Positions 41,718 to 51,727 of a DNA stretch of 64,000 nt are shown here, in pieces; position 1 is the first letter of the stretch, and each line of letters starts with the position of its first letter. The notes below the pieces were generated by a model, which made no database searches, was not told the origin of the DNA, and worked only from the letters and a program-made list of their open reading frames with translations. Source of the DNA: Escherichia sp. E4742 (GTDB lineage: Bacteria; Pseudomonadota; Gammaproteobacteria; Enterobacterales; Enterobacteriaceae); NCBI RefSeq assembly GCF_005843885.1, contig NZ_CP040443.1:1054001-1118000 (forward strand), given 5' to 3'. A program made the position numbers and the translations under genes.

Positions 41718-42011
41718 TTATTGATTATCAACAGGAAGAAAAGAAACCAACCGTAACCCATCCAAATCCACCGGAATACGTCTGTTTTCACCCCAGGTCT
41801 GAAATTCAAAACCCGACTCGGTATTGGTCGCCCAGGCCATCACCACATTTCCGCAACCTGCCAGTTGAGAGATTTGCTGCCAGATCATCTCCCGAATACG
41901 TTTGGACGTATCTCCGACATAAACACCGGCACGCACTTCCAGGAGCCAGATCGCGAGCCGTCCACGTAAGCGCGGAGGGACATTTTCTGTAACAACGACG
42001 ACCATACTCAT
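41718..42011 (-). CDS. cas2: CRISPR-associated endonuclease Cas2e
   Basis: The 97-residue protein with MSMVVVVTENVPPRLRGRLAIWLLEVRAGVYVGD is the type I-E Cas2. As a dimer it bridges two Cas1 dimers to make the spacer-integration complex. The C-terminal stretch (ENRRIPVDLDGLRLVSFLPV) includes the tail that interacts with Cas1. Start overlaps cas1 by four bases. Intact in length. Confidence 0.97.
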   Translation of the reverse strand: MSMVVVVTENVPPRLRGRLAIWLLEVRAGVYVGDTSKRIREMIWQQISQLAGCGNVVMAWATNTESGFEFQTWGENRRIPVDLDGLRLVSFLPVDNQ

Positions 42012-42931
42012 CCGCCGCGTCCCCGGTGACCGCTATCGCCCAGCGTTTCAGGTTCAGGGATGGCAGGCGGTAACATATCCGGCGCGGGTTGTGGTGGTTC
42101 AATTTCACCTGCGGCAAGCACTTCCTCGATTAACGGAATTAATTTGCCCGTTAACTTACTGCTACGGAAAATATCACGACAGGCCAGCCTCACTTCTTTA
42201 TCTGGTTCTGCGGGTTGCCTCGCTGCTATTTCAAATGCCTTTGGCACAACCGAATCAAATTTAATGATATCGGCTATGTCATAAACAAATGAAAGCGGTT
42301 TGCCACTATGGATAAAACCAATAGCGGGCGCATATCCCGCAGCTAATACTGCAGCTTCAGAAATACCGTACAGACATGATGTGGCAGCACTGATGCAGCG
42401 ATTCACAACATCACCTTTTTCCCAGTCTTTAGGATCGTATTTGCGACCATTCCATTTCACACCATATTGTTTCGCCAGTAATGCATAGGTCTGGCGAACA
42501 CGGGAGCCCTCAATTCCCCGTAGCTGCTCCACTGAACGGCGAGCTGGCGGGGGCTCACGAAAACGTAATTCATACATTTTGCGCACCACCTTCAACCGTA
42601 GCTCTTCCGTTAAAGCCAGCTTTGCCTGGTAGAGTAATTTATCTGCCCGCGCCCCACCGGGTTGTCCGGATGAGTAAACGCGAACACCCGCTTCACCTAC
42701 CCAGACCAGCAGTGTTCCCACCGTGGCGGCAAGATGTACCGCCGCGTGGGAAACTCTCGTTCCGGGTTCGAGCATAATGCAGGCGACTGATCCCACCGGA
42801 ATGTGCGTGCGGATCCCGGTTTTATCGATCAGTACGAAAGCGCCGTCCAGTACGTCGATCTGACCGTACTGGAGGAAGATCATGGAGGTGCGATCTTTTA
42901 ATGGGATCGGGCTCAGCGGTACAAACGTCAT
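42008..42931 (-). CDS. cas1: CRISPR-associated integrase Cas1e
   Basis: The 307-residue protein from ATG 42931 (MTFVPLSPIPLKDR) integrates new spacers. Catalytic metal ligands are in the same positions as in E. coli Cas1: Glu141 (RGIEGSR), His208 (GFIHSG), Asp218 and Asp221 (VYDIADI). It overlaps cas6e by four bases. The frame is open upstream but this lies inside cas6e. Looks functional. Confidence 0.97.
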   Translation of the reverse strand: MTFVPLSPIPLKDRTSMIFLQYGQIDVLDGAFVLIDKTGIRTHIPVGSVACIMLEPGTRVSHAAVHLAATVGTLLVWVGEAGVRVYSSGQPGGARADKLLYQAKLALTEELRLKVVRKMYELRFREPPPARRSVEQLRGIEGSRVRQTYALLAKQYGVKWNGRKYDPKDWEKGDVVNRCISAATSCLYGISEAAVLAAGYAPAIGFIHSGKPLSFVYDIADIIKFDSVVPKAFEIAARQPAEPDKEVRLACRDIFRSSKLTGKLIPLIEEVLAAGEIEPPQPAPDMLPPAIPEPETLGDSGHRGRGG

Positions 42932-43578
42932 GCCTCTGCTCCGGGTTTGATAAGCATCAGACCACAGCCGAACGCCCGGCTTTTGCCATACCCCTGGCTC
43001 AGACGTTGCAGAAATAATCCGGGATCGGTGACCGTAAGCATCCCCGTATAATCCACGCAACTGAACTGGATCAGTTGCCGGGCGTTTTCCCGCCGGAGTT
43101 GCTGTTGTCGGTAGGCATCAACCGAAGTATCCAGCAGTGTAAAACCGCTTCTTTCCCCCTGCGCTGCCAGCCAGTCCAGCGCAGCCTGTTGTTGATGCAA
43201 CCAGACATCAATTCCTTCCGCCTGCCCCCTCACCTGCCGTTTCGCCTCCATCAGCAGATCGTGGCGCTTGCCCGCTTTACAGATGGTTGGATTCGCCCGC
43301 AGGTTGAAGCAAAGGGATTGTCCGGTACGCAGCTCCGGCGCAAATGGTCGGCATTCGATGGTGAAAATTTCACTTTCCGCCGGACATTCCTGCGACAGGA
43401 CAAAAAAGCGAAACGCGCCCTGGAGTTCTTCCCGACGATAAAGAAATTGCCTTTCTTTTCCGCCAGGGAAAAGATCCCACAGCCACTGATGCATCACATA
43501 TTCACCGCGATCCACCAGATGCAGCAACTGCGCAGGCGAAAGCTGGCCGGTATGTAAGGTTATTCTTGAGAGGTACAT
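42928..43578 (-). CDS. cas6e: CRISPR RNA endoribonuclease Cas6e
   Basis: The 216-residue protein from ATG 43578 (MYLSRITLHTGQ) cuts pre-crRNA within each repeat and stays bound to the 3' hairpin as part of Cascade. The catalytic His20 is in place (AQLLHLVDRGEY), and the glycine-rich loop GYGKSRAFGCGLMLI is near the C-terminus. It overlaps cas5e by 19 bp. Length matches the E. coli protein within about 20 residues. Confidence 0.96.
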   Translation of the reverse strand: MYLSRITLHTGQLSPAQLLHLVDRGEYVMHQWLWDLFPGGKERQFLYRREELQGAFRFFVLSQECPAESEIFTIECRPFAPELRTGQSLCFNLRANPTICKAGKRHDLLMEAKRQVRGQAEGIDVWLHQQQAALDWLAAQGERSGFTLLDTSVDAYRQQQLRRENARQLIQFSCVDYTGMLTVTDPGLFLQRLSQGYGKSRAFGCGLMLIKPGAEA

Positions 43579-44306
43579 GGTTCCTCCTTGCTGAGCCACG
43601 GCCCCTGATTGATGGTGCGCTCCCCAAACAGCCATTGCTGACGATTTAAAGGAACATCCCGGCGGCGTAATATTTTGCTCACGACCAGGCCATCGTGCTC
43701 CCCTTCCCACCAGCATTCATCCTGAAGTTTCGGGAGTGAGACTTTCAGTTTGTGGAAATGATCCTGATACTGTTTGTATGCGTTACGTAAGACATGAGAC
43801 GCGTTGCCTTCGAACAGTAACGGCGCAAGAGGTAATGCCAGCGGATGACTTTTTCGCCCCAGATAAAGCGGAAAAACCGGATGGCGTAAACCTTCCTGCA
43901 ACTGCTCGAGGCTGTATGGCGCATCGGTAGTTTTTGCTACAGCCACCATCCACCAGGCATCGGTGTAGTAGTCGCGCCGGGAGATAATCGCGCTCAGAAG
44001 AGCAGGATCGCTCAACTCTTCGCGACGGCTGAAATAACGCGCTTTACGCACCTCTTTTGGCATCTGGATCGTGTGATAATCCCGTGCCCAGCGCGGGTTA
44101 CGGCTGGCGCAAACCACCAGTGAATAGTGGCGATTAAACGCGTTTAAGCGTTCGGTATCATCACGCCGGATCCCTACCCCGGCAGCCAGCAGCCCCAGCA
44201 ATGCTGAGCGCGAAGGCAGTTCATGGGTATGACGCACTTCGCCGGGGGCATCGACGCCCCAGGATGCCATCGGCCCATGAAGCTGAAAAATCAGATATTG
44301 GCTCAT
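43560..44306 (-). CDS. cas5e: Cascade subunit Cas5e
   Basis: The 248-residue protein starts YLIFQLHGPMASWGVDAPGEVR, the RAMP fold of Cas5e that binds the 5' handle of crRNA. Further motifs SRSALLGLLAAGVGIRRDD and YLGRKSHPLALPL are typical of the family. It lies between cas7e (10-bp gap) and cas6e. Confidence 0.96.
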   Translation of the reverse strand: MSQYLIFQLHGPMASWGVDAPGEVRHTHELPSRSALLGLLAAGVGIRRDDTERLNAFNRHYSLVVCASRNPRWARDYHTIQMPKEVRKARYFSRREELSDPALLSAIISRRDYYTDAWWMVAVAKTTDAPYSLEQLQEGLRHPVFPLYLGRKSHPLALPLAPLLFEGNASHVLRNAYKQYQDHFHKLKVSLPKLQDECWWEGEHDGLVVSKILRRRDVPLNRQQWLFGERTINQGPWLSKEEPCTSQE

Positions 44307-44316
44307 AAGCCGCCCC

Positions 44317-45372
44317 TTACGCGCAGATAAAGTCCAGCACGTCCTTCATGCTTCCCTGTTTGTTCATCACGTCAAAACTTGCGTAATCGGTCTTCTGTTC
44401 GTAGACCGTATTCATGTTTTCGCGAAGAGTTGTAATACGCTGCACCGCCACCTCTAACTGACGGGTGCCATTAATGGGTTCATAGAAAGCTGCCGCCAGA
44501 GAACGCGGTTGATCGGTGCCTTTTTCTGCCAGCGCCCAGGAGGCATAAGCCCGGCTGGCAAAGCTGTTTTGTTTTCCGGTTGGAGAGACTTTGAGCGCGG
44601 CTTCCGTAAAGGCGCGTATGGTCTGATTAGCTAACGCTTCGTCACCGCCGAGGTTTTCTACCAGCAGATCTTTATCAATGCAGATATAGGTGTAGAAGAG
44701 CGCAGAACCGAATCCGGTTTCTCCCAGATGCCCGGCACCGGCATCTTCAGAAGCCTGGCGTAAATCATCAACGGCGGTGAAAAAATCATCTTCGACAATC
44801 GTTTCACTGACACCAAACGCGTGCGCGACCTGGCAGGCGGCTTCAACATTAAACTCAGGTTTATTCGCCAGCATACGACCAAACATGGCGATATCTACCG
44901 CCATGCGATCTTTACGTAACAAAGAGAGATCTTCCTCTTTTGGCGCGCGCTTTTCTTCTGCCAGTTGATGGGCCAGCGCTTTTACGGCGTCAAATTCTGC
45001 CGGGCTGATATGGACTAACTGTTCAGTTTCGGCGTTACTGAGCGGATCTTTTGGTTTTTTGTCGTTTTTAGCTTTTCCAAGATAATCCGCAATTTTTGCC
45101 GCCCATTCGATGGCTTTTTTCTCTTCGATTCCTTTCTCAATCAGGATAGTTGCCGCCTCACGCGCAATACGCCCACTGCGAATACCAATATGGCCCGCCA
45201 GTGCCTGTTCAAAAAGTGCAGAAGTGCGCCACGCACGCTTCAGACTTTGCGAGGAAACACGCAGTCGTGTTGCTCCACCCAGCACCACAGTTTTCGGCGC
45301 ACCGGTATCATCACGGTTAAGGTTGGCAGCAGGGTAAGCGGTTAACAAATGAAGCTGAATAAATGTCGTCAT
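44317..45372 (-). CDS. cas7e: Cascade backbone subunit Cas7e
   Basis: The 351-residue protein has the Cas7e hallmarks IQLHLLTAYPAANLNRDDTGAPKT, GGATRLRVSSQSLKRAWRTS, and MFGRMLANKP. Six copies form the Cascade backbone along the crRNA. The start at 45372 is 11 bp after cse2. No truncation seen. Confidence 0.96.
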   Translation of the reverse strand: MTTFIQLHLLTAYPAANLNRDDTGAPKTVVLGGATRLRVSSQSLKRAWRTSALFEQALAGHIGIRSGRIAREAATILIEKGIEEKKAIEWAAKIADYLGKAKNDKKPKDPLSNAETEQLVHISPAEFDAVKALAHQLAEEKRAPKEEDLSLLRKDRMAVDIAMFGRMLANKPEFNVEAACQVAHAFGVSETIVEDDFFTAVDDLRQASEDAGAGHLGETGFGSALFYTYICIDKDLLVENLGGDEALANQTIRAFTEAALKVSPTGKQNSFASRAYASWALAEKGTDQPRSLAAAFYEPINGTRQLEVAVQRITTLRENMNTVYEQKTDYASFDVMNKQGSMKDVLDFICA

Positions 45373-45383
45373 GAGATAGTCCT

Positions 45384-45923
45384 TTATTGATTTTGTTCGT
45401 TATCGGCGTCGCCAGCCTGGTAATATTCCAGCGCCCAGCGGATACGGATAAATTCGGTTGGCCGCTGCTGTCGGCGGTGATGATTGAGCAGGTCGTCGCT
45501 CTCCTGGCACCAGCGGAAAATATCTTCTGCCAAAGAGATAAGATTGACGGAACCATTTAATAATTTGACCGCGCGACGTAACTGACGTAGTAAATCATCC
45601 GGCGTTTTTACTGCCGACAGACGAGTAAAACGTCCCTCAGACATTACTGCCGCCAGCTGCGCGGCAAAAGGCTGCCGTTCATCAATAGCTTTTACATTGG
45701 CGCTAACTGCGGCGACCAGCGCCAGTGCGGTAAAACGCCACTCTTGTGCTTCAATTTTCCACAAAGTGTGGGTCTGCATCAGCAGAGAACGAAACCCTTC
45801 TGACAAGCAAACATCATTAACCGTTGTGCTACGCCGCAGACTGGCACGATTGCCGCGTTTAGCCTGCAACTCTTCGTGCCATTTACGCAGCGTGGCTTTG
45901 TGCTCCTCTTTTACAATGCTCAT
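45384..45923 (-). CDS. cse2: Cascade small subunit Cse2 (Cas11)
   Basis: The 179-residue helical protein has the Cse2 signatures ATLRKWHEELQAKRGNRASLRRS and, near the end, RWCQESDDLLNHHRRQQRPTEFIRIRWALEYY. Two copies hold the non-target strand in Cascade. It overlaps cse1 by four bases. Confidence 0.95.
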   Translation of the reverse strand: MSIVKEEHKATLRKWHEELQAKRGNRASLRRSTTVNDVCLSEGFRSLLMQTHTLWKIEAQEWRFTALALVAAVSANVKAIDERQPFAAQLAAVMSEGRFTRLSAVKTPDDLLRQLRRAVKLLNGSVNLISLAEDIFRWCQESDDLLNHHRRQQRPTEFIRIRWALEYYQAGDADNEQNQ

Positions 45924-47482
45924 TCAGCAGCCTCCTGCTTTTTCTCCCTGGCGGCTTTAGCATTTTGCTTCTCCGCCGATGTTGTAAAATATTTCTTGCG
46001 CGCGGTCATGACGCGTTTCAAATCAACGGGCTCATATGGACTGGTGAATACACGCTCGTCAAAATCCTGACGCGCGAATAACCAAATTTCCTTTTGCCAT
46101 TTGCCGAGTAATTCATCCGCATCCTGACCTTCTTCAATTCTGCGCACTAACCTCAGGAAGCGATGCTGAGTTTTGTTCCAGAAGTCGATATCCACAAAAC
46201 TAAAATCCCCCCGTGCGCCTTTTGGATCGGAGAACCATGCTTCTTTCAATGCACTCCGTAACAGACTCAGAATTCGTGAAGCCGTTTGCGCAGCCAGCCG
46301 CAGTTTCGGTATCTGGCCTTCTTTTTTATTGAGCAGCAGCGGGAAATGGTGTTCGTACCAGCAGCGCGCTTTCATGTTGTCGAAATCATAGCCAAATCCC
46401 CACAGGCCCACTTTTGCCTGTTTCAGACTGCTGGCATTGAAGAGTTTCACCACCAAAGCGGGAAGTTCCGTATTGTTTTCTGATTTACCCGTTTCGATAA
46501 GGCCTAACCAGTCGCGCCAGATTAAACCGCCCGGTTGTGGTTTTACGGAGTAAAACTCGCCTCCCTCTTTAAGGGGTACACGGTAAGGCGTTAAGGGATG
46601 CTGCCACATGGCATAATTCGCACCGTAATTTTTTGTCGTCATCAGGCTCAGGAGCGCGTCGCTCTGCTCACCGCAAATATCGCAGTTACCGACTTGAGTG
46701 GTATTAAAATCAATACGAATACGGCGCGGCATTCCCCAGTACGCCTGGAGTTTATTGACCTGATCATAGGTTACCACCGCACCGGCCAGTTCGCTGGTTC
46801 GCGTCGGGCCAAGCCAGGGGAAAACCAGATCATCAAATTTTTTGGGTAACGGTAAGTCGGATTCATCCTGCGGCATCACATTGAGCCACAGTTTGCGCCA
46901 CAAGGGCGTTTGTTGATTGCCCTGATATTCCTGTAATTCAATCAGAGTGGTCATCGGCCCACCGCCGCGCAAACCGGTGCGGTAGCCTTTGCCACCTGAC
47001 GGCGCATTTAACTGTAGGGAGAACAGAGATAACGCGGAACAATGAGGGCATATATGTTCAGTCACGCCACGTTTAATAAAGTGGTCTTTATTAAACTTCG
47101 TTGTTTGAGCGCCGGGAATCTCAGGCAGTAGCGAAGCGACCGGAATTTTATCTCCGGTGAGCGCCTCGAAATCCTGCATAAATGAAGGGGAATCTGGCCC
47201 AAACTGGAAAGCGTGCTCTAAGGACAGCAATGCTTCCCGTAGCTTTTCAACTTCCAGTCCGTCTTCCCAGATATCATCCCAACGACGGTGATCTTTTGGC
47301 GCAAAGCTGGTTTGTAGTAGCCCCAGCAAAAACTGCCATGCCGCCCCCTGGAGATCTGCCCGCGGCGCAGCGATATCGACAACATTTTCATCCGCCAGAT
47401 CGACTGGCGCCAGTTTGCCTGTCGTTCCGTCTTTAAGACGAACGGGCAACCACGGGGTTGTCAGAAGTGAAAACGAGTTCAT
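45920..47482 (-). CDS. cse1: Cascade large subunit Cse1 (Cas8e)
   Basis: The 520-residue protein is read from ATG 47482 (MNSFSLLTTPWLPVRL), with GAGAGG seven bases upstream; an ATG two codons earlier overlaps that site. Cse1 recognises the PAM and recruits Cas3. Family features: LQGAAWQFLLGLLQTSFAPKD, the zinc-binding Cys pairs CPHC and CDIC, and HPLTPYR. It follows cas3 by 97 bp. Confidence 0.95.
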   Translation of the reverse strand: MNSFSLLTTPWLPVRLKDGTTGKLAPVDLADENVVDIAAPRADLQGAAWQFLLGLLQTSFAPKDHRRWDDIWEDGLEVEKLREALLSLEHAFQFGPDSPSFMQDFEALTGDKIPVASLLPEIPGAQTTKFNKDHFIKRGVTEHICPHCSALSLFSLQLNAPSGGKGYRTGLRGGGPMTTLIELQEYQGNQQTPLWRKLWLNVMPQDESDLPLPKKFDDLVFPWLGPTRTSELAGAVVTYDQVNKLQAYWGMPRRIRIDFNTTQVGNCDICGEQSDALLSLMTTKNYGANYAMWQHPLTPYRVPLKEGGEFYSVKPQPGGLIWRDWLGLIETGKSENNTELPALVVKLFNASSLKQAKVGLWGFGYDFDNMKARCWYEHHFPLLLNKKEGQIPKLRLAAQTASRILSLLRSALKEAWFSDPKGARGDFSFVDIDFWNKTQHRFLRLVRRIEEGQDADELLGKWQKEIWLFARQDFDERVFTSPYEPVDLKRVMTARKKYFTTSAEKQNAKAAREKKQEAAE

Positions 47483-47579
47483 ACGCATCCTCTCGTAAAA
47501 AAGACCATCCCTGGCCGGTTGTCCATCCTTCCATCTTTTTCTGTGTATCAACTATTCAGAGAGTCCTGTCGCAGGCATC

Positions 47580-50237
47580 TCAATCAACCTTTCCAATCAA
47601 TCCCTCCGTAGCCGAATACCCGCAACTTTCGTCATCGGAAACTAAAATCACGTTTGCCATCTCCGGATCTTGCCGCTGTTCAATGCACCACTGCCTGAAC
47701 GCTTCCCCTTCCAGTAAAGAAAATTCATCCCGATGTTTTTTCCACCAGCTTCGACGCACTCTGACAACACTCATCTCCCATGCGTGAGCACCGGTGGCAT
47801 AAGGCTTCACCACGCCGTTAATACAGGTAGCCAGCCACAGGGAAACAGACTCCTCAGCCAGACGTGTCGACTGTTTTTCAGGGAGGTAATCGTTGATATT
47901 GGCGGCATAGCCGGGCCTGAAGTTCAGCACAAACTTTTTAGCCATTGCGCGATCGCAGTAATATTTGCCCACTTGCTCCTGCTCGCTGCGGGCAAATCCT
48001 TCCGGCATTACCACGTCCTCACCGTAGACTGATTCAATAAGAAGGCGGGCTGAGTGTGGCATCTGAATAGCGCCTTGCTCACGCAGCACACGCTGGGTCA
48101 GCCAGATTCGCCCATGATCCGGGTAGACATATGCACTGTTACGCATGGCACTGCCGAACCATTCGTCACCAGGAGCGTCGTCCCAGACGGGGGCCAGAAT
48201 CAGCAATTCAGGAGGGGAACGCTCGTCTTTTCCGTCACGCTTTAACTGACCATTAATATCGCGGATATGCCGCTGTAATCGCCCCGCGCGTTGGATCAGC
48301 AAATCGATAGGGGCCAGGTCGGAAATCATTTCATCCATATCGCAATCAACGCTCTGCTCCAATACCTGAGTGCTAATAAGGACTTTTCCGGCACGCTGTG
48401 AACCGTCTTCTTTACCAAAGCGTGCCAGCGTTTCCGTTTCAATTCGCTGGCGATCGCTAAAAGCAAAGCGGCTATGAAAAAGTGAAAGGCTGGAAGCAGG
48501 AATGACGCCGCGGGCAAGCAGCTGACGATGAATCTTAATAGCGTCATCGACAGAATTCCGAATCCAGGCGATGCATTTCCCCTGACTTACCGCCGATTCG
48601 ATACGCGCAATACACTCTTGTTCACTATGGAGCCAACCCACGCTCACGCTACGCTCAACTTCTTTGCGCGTAGCTACCCGGTGTGAATTCACATCCGATT
48701 TCGTGACATGCGTCAGCCAGGGGTAATCTTCTTTTTCCAGGAACGGAGCTTCTTGCTGACCCTCTGCGCCACGCGCAAAGGCGGCGACGAGTTTGTCGCG
48801 CTGCTGTTGGGATAACGTAGCAGAAAGCAAAATGACGCTGTTTCCGCCGCGCGCCTGCCGTTCGATCAACCCTTCAAGAATGCACGACATGTAAGCGTCA
48901 CAGGCGTGGATCTCATCAGCCAGCAGGATTTTATTACTCAGCCCCAGAAGCCGCAGATTATTATGTTTGAACGGCATCACCGCCATCATCGCCTGATCCA
49001 AAGTGCCGACGCCAATTTCAGCCAGCAACGCCTTCTTGTTACTGTCGGCAAACCAGGCCGCACATCCCTGACTGAACGTTTGTTCATCCGGTTCTTCTGA
49101 CCCGACTAAATCACCGGACCAGAGTGATTCATTAAAGCGGTCCATTAATGTGCGGGCACTGTGTGCCAGCACCAGGCTGGGGCGAGATTCTGGAGAATAG
49201 AAAGCAAGCCAGGTTTTGACCAACCGATCGTACATGGCATTGGCCGTTGCCATTGTTGGCAGGCCAAAAAACAAACCCTGTGCTTTCCCCGCAGCCATCA
49301 ACCTGTGCGCCAGGATAAGCGCCGCTTCTGTTTTACCTGCGCCAGTCACATCTTCCAGAATAAATAATTGTGGCCCTGGCTGGCTGATATCCAGATCCAG
49401 TACCTTTTGCTGTAACGGTGTCGGGTGCTCAATAAAAGGAAACAGCGTATTAATTCCGGTGAAAGGCACGGTTTGTGCTTTTGGCGGGAAGACGGTTAAG
49501 GCGTTTTGAGCCTGAACTAAAGCCTTTTGCCAGTAATCTTCAATATCCATTGTCTGTGCGACGCGTGGAAAAAATCGCGTTGACGATCCCGTCCAGTCTG
49601 CAAGTACGACGGTTGCAGAGATATACCAGGAAAGTTGTTTTATAAGTTCAACTCCCTCGTCCTCATCCCAGAATGCGGGGATCTCGATGAGCGGAAACAG
49701 TGGTTTGATTGCAATGAGAAAATCTCGTGCAGCAGCTTTATCTTCAGGCAGAAAATTATCCAGTTCATCAATACTGTCAGGAGGCCGACCATGATGCCCG
49801 GTAGTTACGGGCATCCACATATCTATTACCCGTTTGAGCTTGCGCGGAGAGAGTGAAGATGAAGGAAGCAACTCTTCGCATCCTCTTAAATAATGATGCC
49901 ACAACCAGTAGCCCAGCGTTGAATGAGAGATTTTTTCGTAATTTTTTCTGGCACCTTCCGGCCTCCTGAGTTGTGGGTGCAGGTAAAGTTGCTGAAATGA
50001 GCGGGCAAATTTTCCCGTATCGTGCCAGCACAACAACCAGGCGAAAAATTGTGCTGGCTGCTCCGTGTTAGCGAAACCTAATTGACGAAAATAGTCAGCC
50101 AGCCCGAAGCAGTTGCTTTTAACCATTAAATAGCCCATTGCGGCTACATCCAGCGAATGCCAGCAAAGGAGGTGATAGTCGTCACCACCCTCTTTCTCGC
50201 CACGTCGGGTTTTTCCCCAAAAATCCCAAAAAGTCAT
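47580..50237 (-). CDS. cas3: CRISPR effector helicase-nuclease Cas3
   Basis: Cas3 degrades DNA marked by Cascade. From ATG 50237 (MTFWDFWGKTRRGEKEGG) it has 885 residues; the frame also has an ATG at 50285. The HD nuclease has CWHSLD and the His-Asp pair of WHDTGKFA (about residues 72-73). The SF2 helicase has Walker A TGAGKTEAAL (about residue 305), the DEIH box (LLADEIHACDAY, about 440) and QRAGRLQRH. No break is seen, so interference is probably intact. Confidence 0.96.
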   Translation of the reverse strand: MTFWDFWGKTRRGEKEGGDDYHLLCWHSLDVAAMGYLMVKSNCFGLADYFRQLGFANTEQPAQFFAWLLCWHDTGKFARSFQQLYLHPQLRRPEGARKNYEKISHSTLGYWLWHHYLRGCEELLPSSSLSPRKLKRVIDMWMPVTTGHHGRPPDSIDELDNFLPEDKAAARDFLIAIKPLFPLIEIPAFWDEDEGVELIKQLSWYISATVVLADWTGSSTRFFPRVAQTMDIEDYWQKALVQAQNALTVFPPKAQTVPFTGINTLFPFIEHPTPLQQKVLDLDISQPGPQLFILEDVTGAGKTEAALILAHRLMAAGKAQGLFFGLPTMATANAMYDRLVKTWLAFYSPESRPSLVLAHSARTLMDRFNESLWSGDLVGSEEPDEQTFSQGCAAWFADSNKKALLAEIGVGTLDQAMMAVMPFKHNNLRLLGLSNKILLADEIHACDAYMSCILEGLIERQARGGNSVILLSATLSQQQRDKLVAAFARGAEGQQEAPFLEKEDYPWLTHVTKSDVNSHRVATRKEVERSVSVGWLHSEQECIARIESAVSQGKCIAWIRNSVDDAIKIHRQLLARGVIPASSLSLFHSRFAFSDRQRIETETLARFGKEDGSQRAGKVLISTQVLEQSVDCDMDEMISDLAPIDLLIQRAGRLQRHIRDINGQLKRDGKDERSPPELLILAPVWDDAPGDEWFGSAMRNSAYVYPDHGRIWLTQRVLREQGAIQMPHSARLLIESVYGEDVVMPEGFARSEQEQVGKYYCDRAMAKKFVLNFRPGYAANINDYLPEKQSTRLAEESVSLWLATCINGVVKPYATGAHAWEMSVVRVRRSWWKKHRDEFSLLEGEAFRQWCIEQRQDPEMANVILVSDDESCGYSATEGLIGKVD

Positions 50238-50740
50238 ATTAACAAAAGTCTCATCATGCCAAACCTGAATATATTTCCGCTGCATTGCTTTACAAAAGTC
50301 GAAAAAATAGTTTCACACATCTTTAATGTCTTTTCATTTCAGGACAAATCAAAAACTTCAATATTCTCCAACGCACACCCTTTTTTGTATAATCCGCCAT
50401 AAAACAACAATAATTTGGCAGTCTGGCTGTATGTCATATACTCTGTCGGTAAATATTCGGAAATATCACGGCACCGGTTATATTCCCCCTTATTTTGACA
50501 GGTAGTTCAGAATCCAAACAAACAATTTATTGCTGATGGAACAACTGCTGTTGTTTTCGCGGGGACCAGGGGGCATACGTAAGCATAAAGCCAGCACAGC
50601 CTGTTATACTGATTCCCTGCAGAATAAGTTAGAACTCTGCCTGATTCAGAAGGCGTTTTCTTCATCGCATAAAAGTTGCCATGTCATTGATATACTGTTT
50701 GCTATCCCTTTCTTCATCATTAATACCGGTTACCTGAATA
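50238..50740. other. Upstream region of cas3
   Basis: About 500 A/T-rich bases have no gene I can support (short frames at 50530 have no site). It should contain the cas operon promoter; A/T-richness is compatible with H-NS silencing as in E. coli, but no defined site is seen. Confidence 0.5.
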
Positions 50741-51049
50741 TCAACAGGTAGGTATACCTTTTCTGAATACCTCCCCGGATGGACTGGCAATACCCATTCG
50801 TCTCAGCGTGGCATCAGCGGCTTTCGACACCTCACTGATATCCAGTTTCTCCGGTAATGCTGGCGGTAATATCTGCTCCAGACAATATTCCCGTCGCAAC
50901 AACAACCACTCCCGTTGTGCTTCTGTACATTCAACATTGCCCATAACGAAAAGCCAGCGGGCAGAAGCTCTGCGCCAGCAACCAGCAGCCTCCAGTTTCT
51001 GCGCAACCGTGTCTTCCACAACTTCCGGGGTACTCTTTTTCCTGCTCAA
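50741..51049 (-). CDS. PerC-family transcriptional regulator
   Basis: The 102-residue protein contains AQKLEAAGCWRRASARWLFVM and, further on, TEAQREWLLLRREYCLEQI, the PerC core. PerC-like regulators from phages and islands activate virulence genes such as the LEE in E. coli. It follows ibrB by 40 bp on the same strand. Which promoter it controls here is unknown; the cas operon lies downstream on the same strand. Confidence 0.85.
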   Translation of the reverse strand: MSRKKSTPEVVEDTVAQKLEAAGCWRRASARWLFVMGNVECTEAQREWLLLRREYCLEQILPPALPEKLDISEVSKAADATLRRMGIASPSGEVFRKGIPTC

Positions 51050-51088
51050 AACATTAACTCACTGAAATAATATACATATATGACGGTC

Positions 51089-51727
51089 TCAGCGAACCGT
51101 CCATGCCGGACTGAAATCCTCTTCCTGAAACAGCTCCGTCAGCCCGCTAATCTGTTTCAACCTGAGAACTTCATCCTGGTCCATACCCAGCTCCGTACCA
51201 ATACGTTCATCCGTCCAGCCCAGCCGCGACAGGTCCCTGACAATATCAGACATTGAAGTTATCTGGTGCTTCCCCCTGGCCCGGTTATGTCTAATGGTTG
51301 CAGCAATACGTGAGGCCTGTCCCTTTCTTTCCGGATTAATACAGGTCACTGGCAACCAGCCCTTCAGGCGTTTTCCCGTACCTGCTTCCCTGCCCAGTAA
51401 TTGACGATGAAAACCATCCACGACCAGATAATGCTCCTTCTCTTCCGAGACAACCACAGGCTGCGTGAACCCATCCTGCTCCAGTGAATGTTTCAGCAGT
51501 TTCTTCTCACCCGGCGCCATGACATTGGGGTTATAATCGTTGGCCACCACCTCATCTGCTTTCACCCACAGCACACAGTCCACAGGCTCCTGTGCAAATG
51601 GACTGACCTCATGAAGCACCCTGCGCAGATGATTCAGGGCCTGTATGGCCTCTTCTTCTGGTCGTTCCTGGCTGAAGTACTGACGAATCATGTTGCTCAG
51701 TATCTCCGGTGTCACAGAATCCCCCAT
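51089..51727 (-). CDS. ibrB: ParB-domain protein, IbrB-like
   Basis: The 212-residue protein has a ParB nuclease-like domain: VWVKADEVVANDYNPNVMAP, then EKHYLVVDGFHRQLLGREAG and ATIRHNRARGKHQITSMSD. This is the IbrB family, which with IbrA raises expression of prophage-encoded Eib immunoglobulin-binding proteins in E. coli. It overlaps ibrA by 16 bp. ParB plus PAPS-reductase-like pairs also occur in defence contexts. Confidence 0.88.
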   Translation of the reverse strand: MGDSVTPEILSNMIRQYFSQERPEEEAIQALNHLRRVLHEVSPFAQEPVDCVLWVKADEVVANDYNPNVMAPGEKKLLKHSLEQDGFTQPVVVSEEKEHYLVVDGFHRQLLGREAGTGKRLKGWLPVTCINPERKGQASRIAATIRHNRARGKHQITSMSDIVRDLSRLGWTDERIGTELGMDQDEVLRLKQISGLTELFQEEDFSPAWTVR